A DNA stretch of 64,000 nt from Acaryochloris sp. CRU_2_0 (GCA_012034865.1 JAAUOM010000001.1:1-64000), one strand, 5' to 3'; shown: positions 8,981 to 19,730, numbered from the stretch's first letter. A program made the numbers and translations. The notes: a model not told the origin generated them from the letters alone.

Positions 8981-10447
8981 ATGATTCGCCCTCTCCAGTC
9001 CGCCGCTCTCATCACCATTGCAGCCGCTATGTATCCCCTGACTGCTGTGGCTCAGGTTCCCCCTTCAGGGCTGCGAGAGAATCCCACCCCCCTGGCACCA
9101 ACAACACCCACCAGTACCACTGAAGCAGGGGATGCCTTAGTCAATGAACAAGCTTATGTATTAGGGCCAGGGGATGAAATCCAACTCACCATGTTTGGTC
9201 AACCTGATCTATTTCCTAAGGACTCTAACTATGTCGTTCTAGTCGATGGCACAGTCAGTTTGCCTTTAATTGGTCGAGTGCCTGTTGCGGGTCGCTCTTT
9301 GAGTCAAGCAGAAAGAGACATCGCCTTACGCTATACCCGACTGTATAAGCGTCCCTACATCACGATTGTCTTGACCAAGGCGCGCATCGTCACCTTAGCA
9401 GTGACGGGTGAGGTCAGACGTCCTGGAACCTATCCCGTGGAATCTCCTACCCAAATTCCCACAGTTACCCAGTTAATCCAACTTGCTGGTGGTACATCCC
9501 AATCCGCAGATTTGAGCCAAATTAAGGTTCGTCGTCCTCAACTCAATGGCCCAGATCAAGTCATCAACGTGAATCTTCTCAAACTTCTCAAAGAAGGAGA
9601 CCTCAGCCAAAATTTGGAGTTGCGAGATAAAGATACGGTTATTATCCCCGCCACCACAGCAATGGATTTTGCTAACTCTTTACTGATCAGCAATGCCAGT
9701 TTCTCTGCCAATCGGTCAGAACCCCTCAATATCGCCATTATTGGTGAAGTGTATCGGCCTGGACCCCATACCATCCGACCCGGCAGTGCTGATGTGAAAG
9801 CAGCAGGAACCCTCGGGGAAGAAAGAGCGCAATCTACAGAACTCCCCACCGTTACCCAAGCCATTCAAACCGCTGGTGGCATCAGGCCTGAAGCTGACAT
9901 CCGCAAAGTCCAAATTCTCCGCCGCCCTCATAATGGTTCGCAACAAGCTATTGATATTGATCTGTGGAAACTCCTCAAAGAAGGTGATCTTTCTCAAGAT
10001 GTTGCCCTGCAAGCAGGCGATACGATCGTTGTTCCCAAAGCCAAGGGATTGACTCCTGCTGAAATCACGGAGCTTGCCACGGTTAGCTTTGCCCCAGCCA
10101 CCATTGATGTCAATGTTGTGGGAGAAGTCAAGAAGCCCGGTGTGGTCAAAATCCAACCAAACACCCCCCTCAATACCGCTATGCTGGCTGCAGGGGGTTT
10201 TGACGATTCCAGAGCCAACAAGAGTAAAGTGAAACTGATCCGGCTCAACCTTGATGGTACCGTCACCCAAAGGGAGATTAAGATTGACTTTGATCAACCC
10301 GTCAATGATAAGACCAATCCTGCCCTGCGGAACAACGATGTGGTTGTTGTCGGTCGTTCTGGCCTCACTAAGTTTGGGGATGGGCTCCGGAACGTATTAG
10401 CCCCGTTTACAAGTACTTTTGGTATATTGAGAATCTTGGGCTTGTAA
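8981..10447 (+). CDS. Polysaccharide export outer-membrane protein (Wza-like, SLBB domains)
   Basis: The 488-aa protein begins at ATG 8981 with signal peptide MIRPLQSAALITIAAAMYPL and an AVAQ cleavage site. There is no lipobox cysteine, unlike E. coli Wza. A Poly_export domain starts with YVLGPGDEIQLTMFGQPDLF. It is followed by three beta-grasp SLBB-type units, each beginning with a variant of GEVxxPG: VTGEVRRPGTYPVES, IIGEVYRPGPHTIRPG and VVGEVKKPGVVKIQPN. This is the expected outer-membrane/periplasmic channel for capsule or exopolysaccharide. It is separate from the large polysaccharide operon at 49-64 kb but could serve as its missing exporter. An earlier TTG-type start at 8936 would spoil the signal peptide. 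Confidence 0.9.
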   Translation: MIRPLQSAALITIAAAMYPLTAVAQVPPSGLRENPTPLAPTTPTSTTEAGDALVNEQAYVLGPGDEIQLTMFGQPDLFPKDSNYVVLVDGTVSLPLIGRVPVAGRSLSQAERDIALRYTRLYKRPYITIVLTKARIVTLAVTGEVRRPGTYPVESPTQIPTVTQLIQLAGGTSQSADLSQIKVRRPQLNGPDQVINVNLLKLLKEGDLSQNLELRDKDTVIIPATTAMDFANSLLISNASFSANRSEPLNIAIIGEVYRPGPHTIRPGSADVKAAGTLGEERAQSTELPTVTQAIQTAGGIRPEADIRKVQILRRPHNGSQQAIDIDLWKLLKEGDLSQDVALQAGDTIVVPKAKGLTPAEITELATVSFAPATIDVNVVGEVKKPGVVKIQPNTPLNTAMLAAGGFDDSRANKSKVKLIRLNLDGTVTQREIKIDFDQPVNDKTNPALRNNDVVVVGRSGLTKFGDGLRNVLAPFTSTFGILRILGL

Positions 10448-10674
10448 ATTAGTAATCTCAGCTTCTGTTGGATGTATTCAGAGCATGGATAGAGAACAGC
10501 AGTCCAGTAAAAGTACCTAACTTCCTCTCTAGCCATAAAATTCATCAAAGCTTATGTTTCCTGGCAACAGGATCTCAACCAGGTTGCTGTTTTTGTTGAA
10601 GTTTCTGCTGAATAGACAGCAAAGGGCGCGGTTGCCCGATATGATTGTTGGCAACATTCATAGGATCGGTCAGT

Positions 10675-12069
10675 ATGCGAATTCTTTTCGTGGCAGCAGA
10701 AGTTGCTCCTTTTGCCAAAGTGGGCGGTATGGCAGATGTCGTTGGGGCACTTCCTTCTGTCCTGCGACGGATGGGGCATGATGTGCGCGTTTTTATGCCT
10801 TACTATGGGTTTCTCTTAGACAAAATTGCTATTCCTCAAAAACCGATCTGGTCTGGAGCGGCGATGTTTGAAGACTTTACCGTCTTCGAAACCACTATCC
10901 CTAAGAGTGATGTTCCTCTGTATTTATTTAAACACCCCACCTTTTCTCCCCGGTATATCTATGGGGGTGAGAATGAAGATTGGCGATTTACCTTCTTTGC
11001 CAATGGTGCAGCGGAATTTTGTTGGAATTATTGGAAGCCCCAAATCGTCCACTGCCACGACTGGCATACGGGGATGATACCGGTTTGGATGCATCAATCC
11101 CCTGATATAGCTACCGTATTCACCATCCATAATTTAGGCTATCAGGGGCCATGGCGCTGGCGGCTAGAACAAATCACTTGGTGTCCGTGGTATATGCAGG
11201 GCCACAATACCATGGCCGCAGCGGTACAATTTGCAGATCGGGTGAATACTGTCTCTCCGACCTATGCTCAGCAGATACAAACCCCAGCCTATGGAGAAAC
11301 CTTGGAAGGATTAATGTCTTTTATCGGTGGCAAACTGGTGGGGATTTTGAATGGCATTGATGTGCAGTCCTTTGATCCCTCTACGGACACCAAGATCTCT
11401 CAAAACTACACCGCTGCCACCTTGGATAAACGGCTAGCTAATAAAATTGCGCTGCAAGAGGAACTGGGTTTAGAAGTTAACTCTCAAGTATTTTTAGTCG
11501 GTATGATTGCCCGTCTAGTCGAGCAAAAAGGTCTAGATTTAGTTCTTCAAGTTCTAGAGCGATTCATGGCCTATACTGATGCCCAATTTGTATTGCTGGG
11601 AACCGGCGATCGCTATTATGAAACCCAAATGTGGGAGATCGCTTCACGATTGAGTGGGCGTATGTCAACTCAGTTGCTGTATAACCCTGGCCTATCCAGG
11701 CGAATATACGCTGGAGCAGATGCTTTTTTAATGCCCAGTCGCTATGAACCCTGTGGAATTAGCCAAATGCTAGCTCTGCGATACGGTTGTATCCCGATCG
11801 TCCGTCGCACAGGGGGATTAGTTGATACTGTTTCTCACCATGATCCCAAAACCCAGACTGGAACAGGCTATTGTTTCGATCGCTATGAACCTTTAGATCT
11901 CTATACCTGTTTGGTCAGAGCTTGGGAAGGCTTTCATTATCAAGAGGCTTGGCAGCAACTGCAACAACGAGGCATGAGGGTTGATTTTAGCTGGGACAAA
12001 TCGGCTCAGGAGTATCATAAGATGTATCATCAGCTTTGCGGTTTGTCTCCTGAAACAGACTTCAAGTAA
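10675..12069 (+). CDS. glgA: Glycogen/starch synthase (ADP-glucose type, GlgA2-like)
   Basis: The enzyme transfers glucose from ADP-glucose to the non-reducing end of alpha-1,4-glucan in glycogen synthesis. The ATG at 10675 ([23 protein letters not shown]) gives 464 aa. The KxGGM motif near residue 16 binds the ADP-glucose diphosphate. The GT5 C-terminal domain has the catalytic stretch [18 protein letters not shown]. The N-terminus and the block [19 protein letters not shown] resemble the second of the two glycogen synthases usual in cyanobacteria (GlgA2 type) rather than the one beginning MYIVQIASECAP. That subtype call is from memory of the family. The gene is preceded by 227 non-coding bases. 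Confidence 0.95.
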   Translation: MRILFVAAEVAPFAKVGGMADVVGALPSVLRRMGHDVRVFMPYYGFLLDKIAIPQKPIWSGAAMFEDFTVFETTIPKSDVPLYLFKHPTFSPRYIYGGENEDWRFTFFANGAAEFCWNYWKPQIVHCHDWHTGMIPVWMHQSPDIATVFTIHNLGYQGPWRWRLEQITWCPWYMQGHNTMAAAVQFADRVNTVSPTYAQQIQTPAYGETLEGLMSFIGGKLVGILNGIDVQSFDPSTDTKISQNYTAATLDKRLANKIALQEELGLEVNSQVFLVGMIARLVEQKGLDLVLQVLERFMAYTDAQFVLLGTGDRYYETQMWEIASRLSGRMSTQLLYNPGLSRRIYAGADAFLMPSRYEPCGISQMLALRYGCIPIVRRTGGLVDTVSHHDPKTQTGTGYCFDRYEPLDLYTCLVRAWEGFHYQEAWQQLQQRGMRVDFSWDKSAQEYHKMYHQLCGLSPETDFK

Positions 12070-12223
12070 TACTCACAGGATAAAGATTTGGTATCGTTTT
12101 AGTTGATCAATATGACATCAAAGGGGGCTGGACGTCGGTTCTTATGAGACAATGCAATAGGAATCCAATCCACCACTCAATAGAGCGACATAAACTGTTT
12201 ATTTCCAATCTCTGAGTTTTACT

Positions 12224-12472
12224 ATGACCATTTACATTGGCAATCTGTCTTATCAGGCGACCGAAAATGATGTCCGTGAAGTGTTTACTGAGTATGGCAC
12301 GGTTAAACGGGTTGTTCTCCCTGTTGATCGGGAAACGGGCAGAATGCGCGGTTTTGCTTTTGTGGAAATGGCAGAAGACAATGATGAAGAGACTGCCATT
12401 GCTGATCTCGATGGTGCTGAATGGATGGGACGTCAACTCAAGGTTAATAAGGCTAAGCCGCGAGATCGCTAA
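12224..12472 (+). CDS. RNA-binding protein, single RRM domain (Rbp family)
   Basis: The 82-aa protein is essentially one RNA-recognition motif. RNP2 is IYIGNL at residues 3-8 and RNP1 is RGFAFVEM at residues 42-49, with the aromatic residues that stack on RNA. It ends with VNKAKPRDR and lacks the glycine-rich tail of the cold-induced RbpA subclass, so it belongs to the short type. Cyanobacterial Rbp proteins bind mRNAs, and some help localise photosystem transcripts. A weak hairpin follows the gene. Confidence 0.92.
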   Translation: MTIYIGNLSYQATENDVREVFTEYGTVKRVVLPVDRETGRMRGFAFVEMAEDNDEETAIADLDGAEWMGRQLKVNKAKPRDR

Positions 12473-12511
12473 TCCATCGAAGGATAGTGTATATCTAGAT
12501 AGAAATCTAAC

Positions 12512-12542
12512 ATCATTAAAAATTTCACGGTTTTTTAATGAT
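12512..12542 (+). terminator. AT-rich hairpin after the RRM gene
   Basis: ATCATTAAAAA at 12512-12522 pairs perfectly with TTTTTAATGAT at 12532-12542 across a 9-base loop. The stem is 11 bp but AT-only near the loop, so it would be a weak terminator or a 3' mRNA-stabilising hairpin. It lies 40 bases after the rbp stop codon. Confidence 0.5.
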
Positions 12543-12704
12543 ATTCAACAATTTATACAGCAAAATTCTTAAGGAAATCTATTGAAGTGGGTCATTGGCT
12601 TCGATAGATTCTTACAATAGAAAGGGGTGATATAACTCACCCCCATTAGTCTGAATTCTGTATCAAATAAACTCGCTTGCAGGTAGATTTCCTCGCGTGC
12701 AATT

Positions 12705-13073
12705 TTAAGAAACCTTAGCCGCTTCTGGCCATTCAAGCATTTTGGGTTCTTCCTTGTGGCTAGAAACTGAAGTGAACGCTTCATCTTCACCCAGGAAATG
12801 TGTGGAGGCACTAACACTCTGGTGTAAGCGGAGGCGATAGCAAGGGATCGTATCCGATAAAATGGCACTCGCCATCATTCCCGTATGGATCTCCAACTGA
12901 GCTTCAGGCAAAGATTCAAACATTAGCCGTTGTCCCGGAAAGACCACCCGCTCAAAGTACCAATTCGGAATATTAGTAATGCGGGCAATTTGGATCTTGC
13001 TGGTGGCATTGACGTAACAGCAGACAATCTGGTCTGAATCTTTACGAGGGAGGGGATCAATAACTTGTGTCAT
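12705..13073 (-). CDS. DUF1830 domain protein
   Basis: The 122-aa conserved cyanobacterial protein belongs to DUF1830. Characteristic stretches are DQIVCCYVNATSKIQIARIT, PNWYFERVVFPGQRLMFE and LEIHTGMMASAILSDTIPC. No enzymatic motif, signal peptide or membrane segment is evident, and the function is unknown. It faces away from the radical SAM gene across 344 bases. Confidence 0.88.
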   Translation of the reverse strand: MTQVIDPLPRKDSDQIVCCYVNATSKIQIARITNIPNWYFERVVFPGQRLMFESLPEAQLEIHTGMMASAILSDTIPCYRLRLHQSVSASTHFLGEDEAFTSVSSHKEEPKMLEWPEAAKVS

Positions 13074-13417
13074 GGCAAGGTATAGGAATGAATTTGAAGA
13101 TCGTATTTTTTAAGGGTATTTAACTCATGTTTAAGCTAACATTCTTTGATCCCGAAGCGCTGTAAATCTGGCTACTTATTCTGTTGACTCATCTAGAAAA
13201 ACATAGATATTTATATTCTCTTAAGGTTTAACTGCTGGGGATCAAAATGGGATCAGAGGATCAGAAAAGTCTATTTTAGACTAAGAATGCAGGGGTTCAC
13301 TTTAGGGGACAATTTCAGAAAGCGCCTGATCACCCACTCTCAACCCGTCGGTACTATGATTAAGATATATAACTCAAATCTTTTGCTTCGCAGCCCTTAA
13401 CTTTATGTCAAGGTGTG
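13074..13417. other. Divergent intergenic region, no gene seen
   Basis: The region is AT-rich and lies between two divergent genes, so it should contain both promoters. I could not identify a convincing promoter pair, a tRNA or a symmetrical operator. Confidence 0.55.
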
Positions 13418-14994
13418 ATGAATTATCCCCGCATTCTCTACATTCGCCTTCCCTGCAATCCCATTTTTCCCTTGGGTGTGGTTTATCTAGCGGATCATAT
13501 TCATAAATGTTTGCCTGAAGTTGAGCAACGTATTTTTGATTTGGGGGCTGTGCCCCCTTTAGATTTCAAGCGGGCTTTAGATCGATGCATTGATGAGTTT
13601 CAACCCCAGCTGCTCGTTTTTTCCTGGCGAGATATTCAAATTTACGCTCCGGTAGGGGGCAGAGGCGGCAATCCCCTTCAACATGCTTTTGAGCTTTATT
13701 ATGGTAAAAATCTGTGGACAAAGATCAAAGGCGCAGTGGGGGGATTGAGAGTTTTTATCGCCTATTATGCGGAATTATGGCGAAATTTAGGTCTCATTAA
13801 TAGAGGGCTACGGCGAGCACAACGATACCATCGTCATCCGCAACTAATTGTGGGGGGAGGGGCTGTCAGTGTGTTTTATGAACAACTGGGTAATCAACTC
13901 CCCCATAGCACGATTGTTTCTGTGGGAGAAGGGGAAGTTCTCTTAGAAAAAGTGCTGACGGGTCAAGACTTTGAAGATGAACGCTGCTATGTGGTGGGTG
14001 AGCGACAGCCGCGCGATCGCCTGATCCATGAGTGGCCAGCCCCAATCGAAAAAACGGCCTGCGATTACACCTACATTCAAAGCATCTGGCCTGAATTTGC
14101 CTATTATTTTGAGTCCCAAGATTTCTATGTAGGCGTGCAAACCAAACGGGGTTGCCCCCATAACTGTTGCTACTGTGTTTACACCGTCATTGAAGGCAAG
14201 CGGGTGCGGGTGAATCCTGCCGACGAAGTGGTAGCCGAGATCCAACAGCTCTACAATCGCGGGATTCGCAACTTCTGGTTTACCGATGCTCAATTTATTC
14301 CGGCTCGCCGGTACATCCCCGATGCTATTGAACTCCTGCAAAAAATTGTAGATGCAGGTCTGACAGATATTCACTGGGCTGCCTATATTCGGGCTGACAA
14401 TCTCACCCCCGAACTCTGTGACCTAATGGTGAAAACGGGGATGAACTATTTTGAGATTGGGATCACCAGCGGGTCCCAAGAGTTAGTGCGCAAAATGCGG
14501 ATGGGATACAATCTGCGGACTGTGCTAGAGAATTGCCGAGATCTGAAGGCGGCAGGCTTTAATGATCTCGTTTCGGTCAATTATTCTTTTAATGTCATTG
14601 ATGAGCGCCCAGAAACCATTCGCCAGACCATCGCCTATCATCGCGAATTGGAAAAGATTTTTGGTGCACAGAAGGTAGAACCCGCGATCTTCTTTATTGG
14701 GTTACAGCCCCATACCCATCTAGAAGAATATGCCTTTAAAAATCAGATTTTGCAGCCCGGTTATAATCCCATGAGCTTGATGCCCTGGACTGCCAAAAAT
14801 TGCTGTGGAACCCAGAACCGATGGGATCAGTGTTTGGAGAAGTCTGCTTGCAAGCTTGGCAGCAAAACCCCAAGGATTTCGGTCGTGCAGTCATGGATAT
14901 CTTGGAACAACAGTTTGGCTGTTCCTCTTTAACCGAAGCCCTGAGTGCCACTCTTGAGTCTCAACCCCAAGGTTTGGCTGCGGCCAGCCCCTAG
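13418..14994 (+). pseudogene. Radical SAM protein (B12-binding-domain type), single frameshift near the 3' end
   Basis: The N-terminal part (RILYIRLPCNPIFPLGVVYLA) resembles the cobalamin-binding-like domain that precedes many BchE-type radical SAM enzymes. The [4Fe-4S]-binding motif CxxxCxxC is seen as GCPHNCCYCVY around residue 245. Cyanobacterial relatives are often labelled high-light acclimation proteins of photosystem II, but no activity can be read from the sequence. The frame runs to 14932 but is wrong after about 14798. A single added base at AAAAATT (14795-14801) would change it to PWTAKNLLWNPEPMGSVFGE and continue to TAG 14994, for a 525-aa product. GTG 13415 and ATG 13418 are adjacent possible starts. 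The gene is either inactivated or carries a sequence error. Confidence 0.8.
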
Positions 14995-15108
14995 AAGTGG
15001 AGGATAGGGTGATCTTGGGTCTAGAGAGGGGAGATCGCCATCACTACCTACAAAACCATCACAGATGGAATAGATGACTCACCCCCTAGCTCTGAAAACT
15101 TAGCTCAA

Positions 15109-15141
15109 CAAAAAACCTCACCCTATTAAAGTAAGGTGAGG
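15109..15141 (-). terminator. Intrinsic terminator of gap2
   Basis: Read on the minus strand, CCTCACC pairs with GGTGAGG (plus-strand arms 15116-15122 and 15135-15141, 12-base loop). The stem is followed by a T-run (plus-strand A-run 15109-15115). It lies about 58 bases after the gap stop codon and has the form of a rho-independent terminator. Confidence 0.75.
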
Positions 15142-15198
15142 AATAGGCAATAGCACATCTACTCTGACTATCACAGGTACAGAGTTAGCCTTAGTCTT

Positions 15199-16203
15199 TT
15201 ACCATTTCTGGGCAACATATTCCGCTAAGTCAAGCACCCGTTGGCTATAGCCCCATTCATTGTCGTACCAAGCCACCACCTTAATCATATTGCCTCCCAT
15301 GGTCATCGTTAAAGACGCATCCACAATGGAAGAGGCATCATTCCCCTTGAAATCGCCTGAAACAAGGGGTTCCTCATTCACTTCAATGATCCCTTTCATT
15401 GAGCTTTCAGCAGCTTGCTTAAGGGCATTATTAACGGATTCAGCAATGGCAGGTTTCTCAGTCTGAGCCACAAAGTCGCAAACGGAAACATTCGGCGTTG
15501 GCACTCGCAGAGCAATCCCATTGAGTTTGCCTTGTAGCTCAGGAATAACCGTCCCCACTGCTTTAGCTGCGCCAGTTGAGGTCGGAACAATATTGACCGC
15601 TGCGGCTCTTGCCCGACGAAGATCTCGGTGACTAGCATCTAGAATGCGTTGATCCCCGGTATAGCTATGGGTGGTTGTCATCAAACCATGGACAATGCCA
15701 AAGTGTTCATGCAGCACCTTAACAATCGGTGCTAGACAATTGGTTGTACAACTGGCGTTGCTCAAAATTGCTTCGCTTGGATCGTAGGTCTCGTGGTTGA
15801 CTCCCACCACATACATCCCTACTCCCCCTTTACCTGGAGCGGTAATCAGAACCTTCTTGGCACCAGCTTCTAAATGCTTGCCTGCCCCTTCCTTCGTCAC
15901 AAATACCCCTGTGGATTCAATCACCAGATCGATATCCCATTCCTTCCAAGGCAAGTTAGCAGGGTTGCGATCAGAGGTGCATTTGATAACTTTGCCATTG
16001 GCGACAATGGTATTATCAACCGCCTGAATATCCGCATCTAAGCGACCCAGCATAGAGTCGTATCTCAACAGGTGGGCATTTGTTTTGGGGTCAGAAGTAT
16101 CATTTAAACCGACAATCTCAATATTACTGCTGGGTCTAAGCAGCCAGCACCGCATAAAATTCCGTCCAATTCTCCCGAACCCGTTGATCGCTACTCTAAT
16201 CAC
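15199..16203 (-). CDS. gap2: Glyceraldehyde-3-phosphate dehydrogenase, Gap2 (photosynthetic) type
   Basis: The enzyme interconverts 1,3-bisphosphoglycerate and glyceraldehyde-3-phosphate. The 334-aa protein has the Rossmann start [15 protein letters not shown] and catalytic Cys152 in SNASCTTNC. The [10 protein letters not shown] block lies downstream, and the C-terminus is [19 protein letters not shown]. The loop [14 protein letters not shown] at 33-46 is the form found in the NADP-accepting Calvin-cycle Gap2 of cyanobacteria rather than glycolytic Gap1. There is no CP12-binding C-terminal extension of the plant GapB kind. An intrinsic terminator follows. Confidence 0.95.
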   Translation of the reverse strand: MIRVAINGFGRIGRNFMRCWLLRPSSNIEIVGLNDTSDPKTNAHLLRYDSMLGRLDADIQAVDNTIVANGKVIKCTSDRNPANLPWKEWDIDLVIESTGVFVTKEGAGKHLEAGAKKVLITAPGKGGVGMYVVGVNHETYDPSEAILSNASCTTNCLAPIVKVLHEHFGIVHGLMTTTHSYTGDQRILDASHRDLRRARAAAVNIVPTSTGAAKAVGTVIPELQGKLNGIALRVPTPNVSVCDFVAQTEKPAIAESVNNALKQAAESSMKGIIEVNEEPLVSGDFKGNDASSIVDASLTMTMGGNMIKVVAWYDNEWGYSQRVLDLAEYVAQKW

Positions 16204-16369
16204 TGCGTCTTATCCTTTATTCAATTAATAATCTACCTTCAAGCCAGTAGTGACCCTCAATCATCATATCGTACAAGATAGCCGTATTCTCAAGGACGTC
16301 CTTGCAGGGCAATATAATTCCCAAGCTAAACTGTTACAGTTGTCTAGGGAGTTTGGCTGAACTCTTCAG

Positions 16370-17119
16370 CTAATCTTTTTGAGGAATTTCATCTTTTTGC
16401 GGACAGTTCTCCCACAAGTGTGTTGTTTGTCGCAGACTGGTAAAATCGCCATTGCCTAAAATCAGGTGATCGAGGAGCGGAATACCTAAAATTTGGGCTC
16501 CCACTAGAAGTTGCTGTGTCAGTTCCAGATCTTCAGGGCTGGGATCAATGTGGCCGGAAGGATGATTGTGAGCGATAATTGCGCGAGTTGCGCCCTGCCG
16601 AATAATTTCACGAAAAATATCGCGGGGGTGGGCCAGGGTTTCGGTTGCCGTCCCAATGCTAATCACCTGGGTGCCTAACAATCGGTGTTTGACATCTAGT
16701 AACAAGACCGCGAAACGCTCTTGGGTTTGCCACATCAGCTCCCCAGCTAAGGCGGCAGCAGCCACAGCAGGATCGTCAATGATCGTCTTTTCTGGGGGTC
16801 GAGATTGACAAACTCTTTTGCCAAGTTCAATGGCAGCGAGTATCGTTGTGGCTTTGGCAGGACCAATTCCTGAAATTTGGGTCAGTTCGGCTGCACTCAC
16901 ATCTCGCAGCACCATCAATGGATCTTGTTGATGTTCACTAAACTGTTGGAGGATATGTTGACCCAGGCCGATCGCAGATAATTTCCCCGGCCCCTGTCCT
17001 GTCCCTAATAAAATAGCTAATAATTCTGCGTGGGTTAAATACTTGGCTCCCTGTGCTAGGAGCCGTTCTCGTGGGCGATCGCTGGCTGGTAAATCTAGAA
17101 TGCGTAGACTGTAGGTCAT
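16370..17119 (-). CDS. radC: RadC family JAB/MPN-domain protein
   Basis: The 249-aa protein carries an N-terminal helix-hairpin-helix segment ([19 protein letters not shown]) and a C-terminal JAB metalloprotease-like domain. The zinc-site signature HxHx7SxxD is complete in [14 protein letters not shown]. The family was named for DNA repair, but its biochemical role remains uncertain. There is a short run of lysine-rich residues at the C-terminus (QKDEIPQKD). It appears to be a single-gene unit. Confidence 0.93.
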   Translation of the reverse strand: MTYSLRILDLPASDRPRERLLAQGAKYLTHAELLAILLGTGQGPGKLSAIGLGQHILQQFSEHQQDPLMVLRDVSAAELTQISGIGPAKATTILAAIELGKRVCQSRPPEKTIIDDPAVAAAALAGELMWQTQERFAVLLLDVKHRLLGTQVISIGTATETLAHPRDIFREIIRQGATRAIIAHNHPSGHIDPSPEDLELTQQLLVGAQILGIPLLDHLILGNGDFTSLRQTTHLWENCPQKDEIPQKD

Positions 17120-17227
17120 AGTTGGGCGACGAATAGGCTCCTTTATTTAGCCGCAAAGTAGGGACTGATCAAATTGCACTCTATATTTAGTACGCCCACT
17201 TTGCTGGCTGGCCCCAACAAATACAGA

Positions 17228-17938
17228 TTAGGGTTTGGATACTGCCCCTGTCCGACAATCCCGCAGCCAAGCGCGAATGGCCGTCGCCAATTTGCCTTGA
17301 CTGGTGTCTTGGGGGGGTAAGGGAGGGCCTATCTGCGGATAAGAGCCTTGAATGGAGAACAACATAACAAACCGCCACCCCTGCTTACTAGGAACTAAGA
17401 AGAGCCAATGGTACTCTTGATATTCGCGGATTTGAGTGCGAGAGTTGCTGATGGGCTTCTGGCTAGGGGAAAAGCGTTGTCTGTGCTGTTGTTCTGCCAG
17501 CCGATTCTCGTAACGCCGTACCAAGGTGGTAAAAAACACCTGCTGAGGTTGAGTGCCAGGGAGAGGGGTTACAGCAGAGGGTAAGGGAATAGGGCTTAAG
17601 GGTAGAGGCTCAAATTCCGGTTTGCCTGCTACGAGTAGATAGCTGTGGGGAATGCCTAAGCGAGTACTAATGCGATTAGTATAACTGGGTAAGTCCAAGA
17701 GTAAATGCTGGACTAGGGGTTGGAACTGTTGGGGACAGCCTGGGCGGGTGGCAGGAAACTTTTGCTGCACGATGCGTTGAGGTCGCCGTTCCACACTTAG
17801 ACTAGGGAGATTAGGGGTAAAGCAGGTCAACAGACACAAACTCAATACCAGAGTTGGCAAACGCTGCGGGTAGGTTACGCCCAGGGTAAGAGGGAAACCA
17901 GGGATCTGGATCTGGGGCATGGGTAATGGGTTGGTCAA
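17228..17938 (-). CDS. Conserved hypothetical protein with N-terminal hydrophobic segment
   Basis: The 236-aa protein has a hydrophobic stretch near residues 28-42 (TLVLSLCLLTCFTPN) that could be a signal anchor. The rest is Pro/Arg/Gln-rich with a conserved-looking C-terminal block YHWLFLVPSKQGWRFVMLF. It lacks any motif I can assign, and a periplasmic or membrane-anchored location is inferred only from the hydrophobic segment. The real start could lie at a later residue. Confidence 0.6.
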   Translation of the reverse strand: MTNPLPMPQIQIPGFPLTLGVTYPQRLPTLVLSLCLLTCFTPNLPSLSVERRPQRIVQQKFPATRPGCPQQFQPLVQHLLLDLPSYTNRISTRLGIPHSYLLVAGKPEFEPLPLSPIPLPSAVTPLPGTQPQQVFFTTLVRRYENRLAEQQHRQRFSPSQKPISNSRTQIREYQEYHWLFLVPSKQGWRFVMLFSIQGSYPQIGPPLPPQDTSQGKLATAIRAWLRDCRTGAVSKP

Positions 17939-18121
17939 TTACGAGATAGTTTACCCCTGCCTGGAGAACAACCCTAGGGATTAATGTCCGTTTCTGGTCC
18001 TCTGTTGGCGTACCTTAAGATCGGTTTCTTGGGCAAACTAAGGAAAAATCAACCCTACACACTTGGCGCAATGAGCTGCAATGCGTTGAGTCATTGATAA
18101 GCTAAAATTGCAATTGCTTCT

Positions 18122-18943
18122 TTACTCTACTGCTCTGGGAATCGGGAGTGGACGACTAGTCGCTAAAAGGGAATGTAAATGAACAACATTGCCAATCACA
18201 GCAACGGCAGGGGCTTCAAATTCAGCCGCTGCCATCTGTGCCAGAATGGTCGCTAAGGTACCAATCAGTTCTTGTTGATCGGGACGGGTTCCCCAACGCA
18301 CCAAAGCAATGGGCGTATCTGGGTCTTTACCCGCTGCTTGCAATTCTGCCAAAATATGGGGCAAATTGTGAACCCCCATGTAGATAACTAGGGTTTCCGA
18401 TGCCGTTGCTATTGCTTGCCAGTTCACCTGAGGGTGATATTTATCCACCGATTCATGCCCCGTCACAAAGGTGACTGAAGAACTATAGTTGCGGTGGGTG
18501 ACCGGAATGCCTGCATAGGCAGGGGCGGCGATGCCAGCGGTAATTCCTGGCACAATTTCAACAGAGATGCCTGCTTGAATTAAATCTTCCATTTCTTCGC
18601 CCCCCCGACCAAACACAAAGGGATCTCCGCCCTTGAGTCGCACCACGACAGGATGGGACTGAGCCTTGTTGATTAAGAGTTGGGTGATTTCTGTCTGGAG
18701 CAGGGAGTGACGGCCTCGTCGTTTGCCGGCATGAATCCGCTCCGCTTGGGGATTAATCATGGCTAGAATTTCTGGGCTGACGAGGGCATCGTAGAGGATG
18801 ACGTCGGCACATTCTAAGAGGGTTTTACCCTTCAAGGTCAACAAGCCTGGATCTCCTGGCCCTGCCCCCACAAGATAGACTTTCCCAAGCCAATGAGTTT
18901 TCCCAAGACAATCAGCTTGTGCCTCTGGGGAATCAAGGGTCAT
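18122..18943 (-). CDS. cobA: Uroporphyrinogen-III C-methyltransferase
   Basis: CobA uses two SAM molecules to methylate uroporphyrinogen III to precorrin-2, the branch point to siroheme and cobalamin. The 273-aa protein has the tetrapyrrole methylase signatures VGAGPGDPGLLTLKG near the start, VVRLKGGDPFVFGRGGEE around 98-115, GITAGIAAPAYAGIPVTHR, and ETLVIYMG. It is a stand-alone methyltransferase, without the CysG dehydrogenase/chelatase part. The next gene downstream in the window, on the same strand and upstream in transcription, is a sirohydrochlorin chelatase-like gene. The two could act in sequence. Confidence 0.95.
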   Translation of the reverse strand: MTLDSPEAQADCLGKTHWLGKVYLVGAGPGDPGLLTLKGKTLLECADVILYDALVSPEILAMINPQAERIHAGKRRGRHSLLQTEITQLLINKAQSHPVVVRLKGGDPFVFGRGGEEMEDLIQAGISVEIVPGITAGIAAPAYAGIPVTHRNYSSSVTFVTGHESVDKYHPQVNWQAIATASETLVIYMGVHNLPHILAELQAAGKDPDTPIALVRWGTRPDQQELIGTLATILAQMAAAEFEAPAVAVIGNVVHLHSLLATSRPLPIPRAVE

Positions 18944-19001
18944 AGATCACCTAAAGAAGAACAAGAAAGCCATCAAGCAGATATTAAATCTTGGATTAAA
19001 G

Positions 19002-19700
19002 TTACAAGCCCAGGATTAGGTTGTAAAGGTGAAGATAGGATAAATGAATGTGTTTAAAATCACATTCTAACCGATGGATCTCTTGAGAAATGGCATCTAT
19101 GATACTTCCTGTAAACAGAAAATAGGGTTTAATGCCGACCCTGACGCCCCTTTGAGTCGCCATTGCTGCAACTTGTTGGCGCAAGCTGGGCGGCACAGAC
19201 CAATAGGCACAATTCGCACCGAGGTGGTTGGCTAAGTGTTGGATCGGAGTATTTCCCCCCGGATGGCGACTGCCGTGGGCTAGTAAAATCCAGTGGTCAA
19301 CTTGATCCGGGGGCATTCCCTCTCTTAAGAGATCTACCATAGCAGGGTGACTGCCGAGGTGCGATCGCACCACCATCTGTAAACGTGCATCTAAATGGTG
19401 GTGGACAGTGGCCACCACAGCGGGGATATCCACCTGCACATGGACACCGGGATGCAGAAATAACGGCAAAATTGTTAACTGCTCAATATTCTGCTCGATC
19501 AACTGCTTGCCCCAGGTACACAGTTGTTGTTCTAGGGGAATGGAGCCAAATTCTAGAGTGCCGATTTGCAGGAGAGGCATTTGATCGGATTGCTGGATTA
19601 ACGCACGGCGAAGGAACTCACCCAATTGCTGAAAGGCTTGGTGCGATCGCGGATCTCGACTGCCATGGGCAACCAAAAAATAAGCAGAGTGAGGACTCAA
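19002..19700 (-). CDS. Sirohydrochlorin chelatase (CbiX/SirB family)
   Basis: The enzyme would insert Fe2+ or Co2+ into sirohydrochlorin for siroheme or cobalamin. The 232-aa protein shows a duplicated chelatase fold. FLVAHGSRDPRSHQAF at the N-terminus and ILLAHGSRHPGGNTPIQ in the second half both contain the metal-binding HGSR block. The length fits the long two-domain CbiX form. The start appears to be TTG (TTG AGT CCT). It ends 58 bases before cobA on the same strand, which suggests co-transcription of two consecutive pathway steps. Metal specificity cannot be told from sequence. Confidence 0.88.
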   Translation of the reverse strand: MSPHSAYFLVAHGSRDPRSHQAFQQLGEFLRRALIQQSDQMPLLQIGTLEFGSIPLEQQLCTWGKQLIEQNIEQLTILPLFLHPGVHVQVDIPAVVATVHHHLDARLQMVVRSHLGSHPAMVDLLREGMPPDQVDHWILLAHGSRHPGGNTPIQHLANHLGANCAYWSVPPSLRQQVAAMATQRGVRVGIKPYFLFTGSIIDAISQEIHRLECDFKHIHLSYLHLYNLILGL

Positions 19701-19730
19701 GATTCAGTAAACCCTTCTCATGTAGGCAAA

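Noticed and set aside
9716-10297. 193-codon frame opposite the export protein gene
   Set aside because: It is a mirror of a well-supported rightward gene, lacks family features and has a composition typical of antisense frames.
18944-19001. Cobalamin or other riboswitch before cobA
   Set aside because: The cobA upstream gap is only 58 bases and shows none of the conserved boxes of a cobalamin riboswitch.
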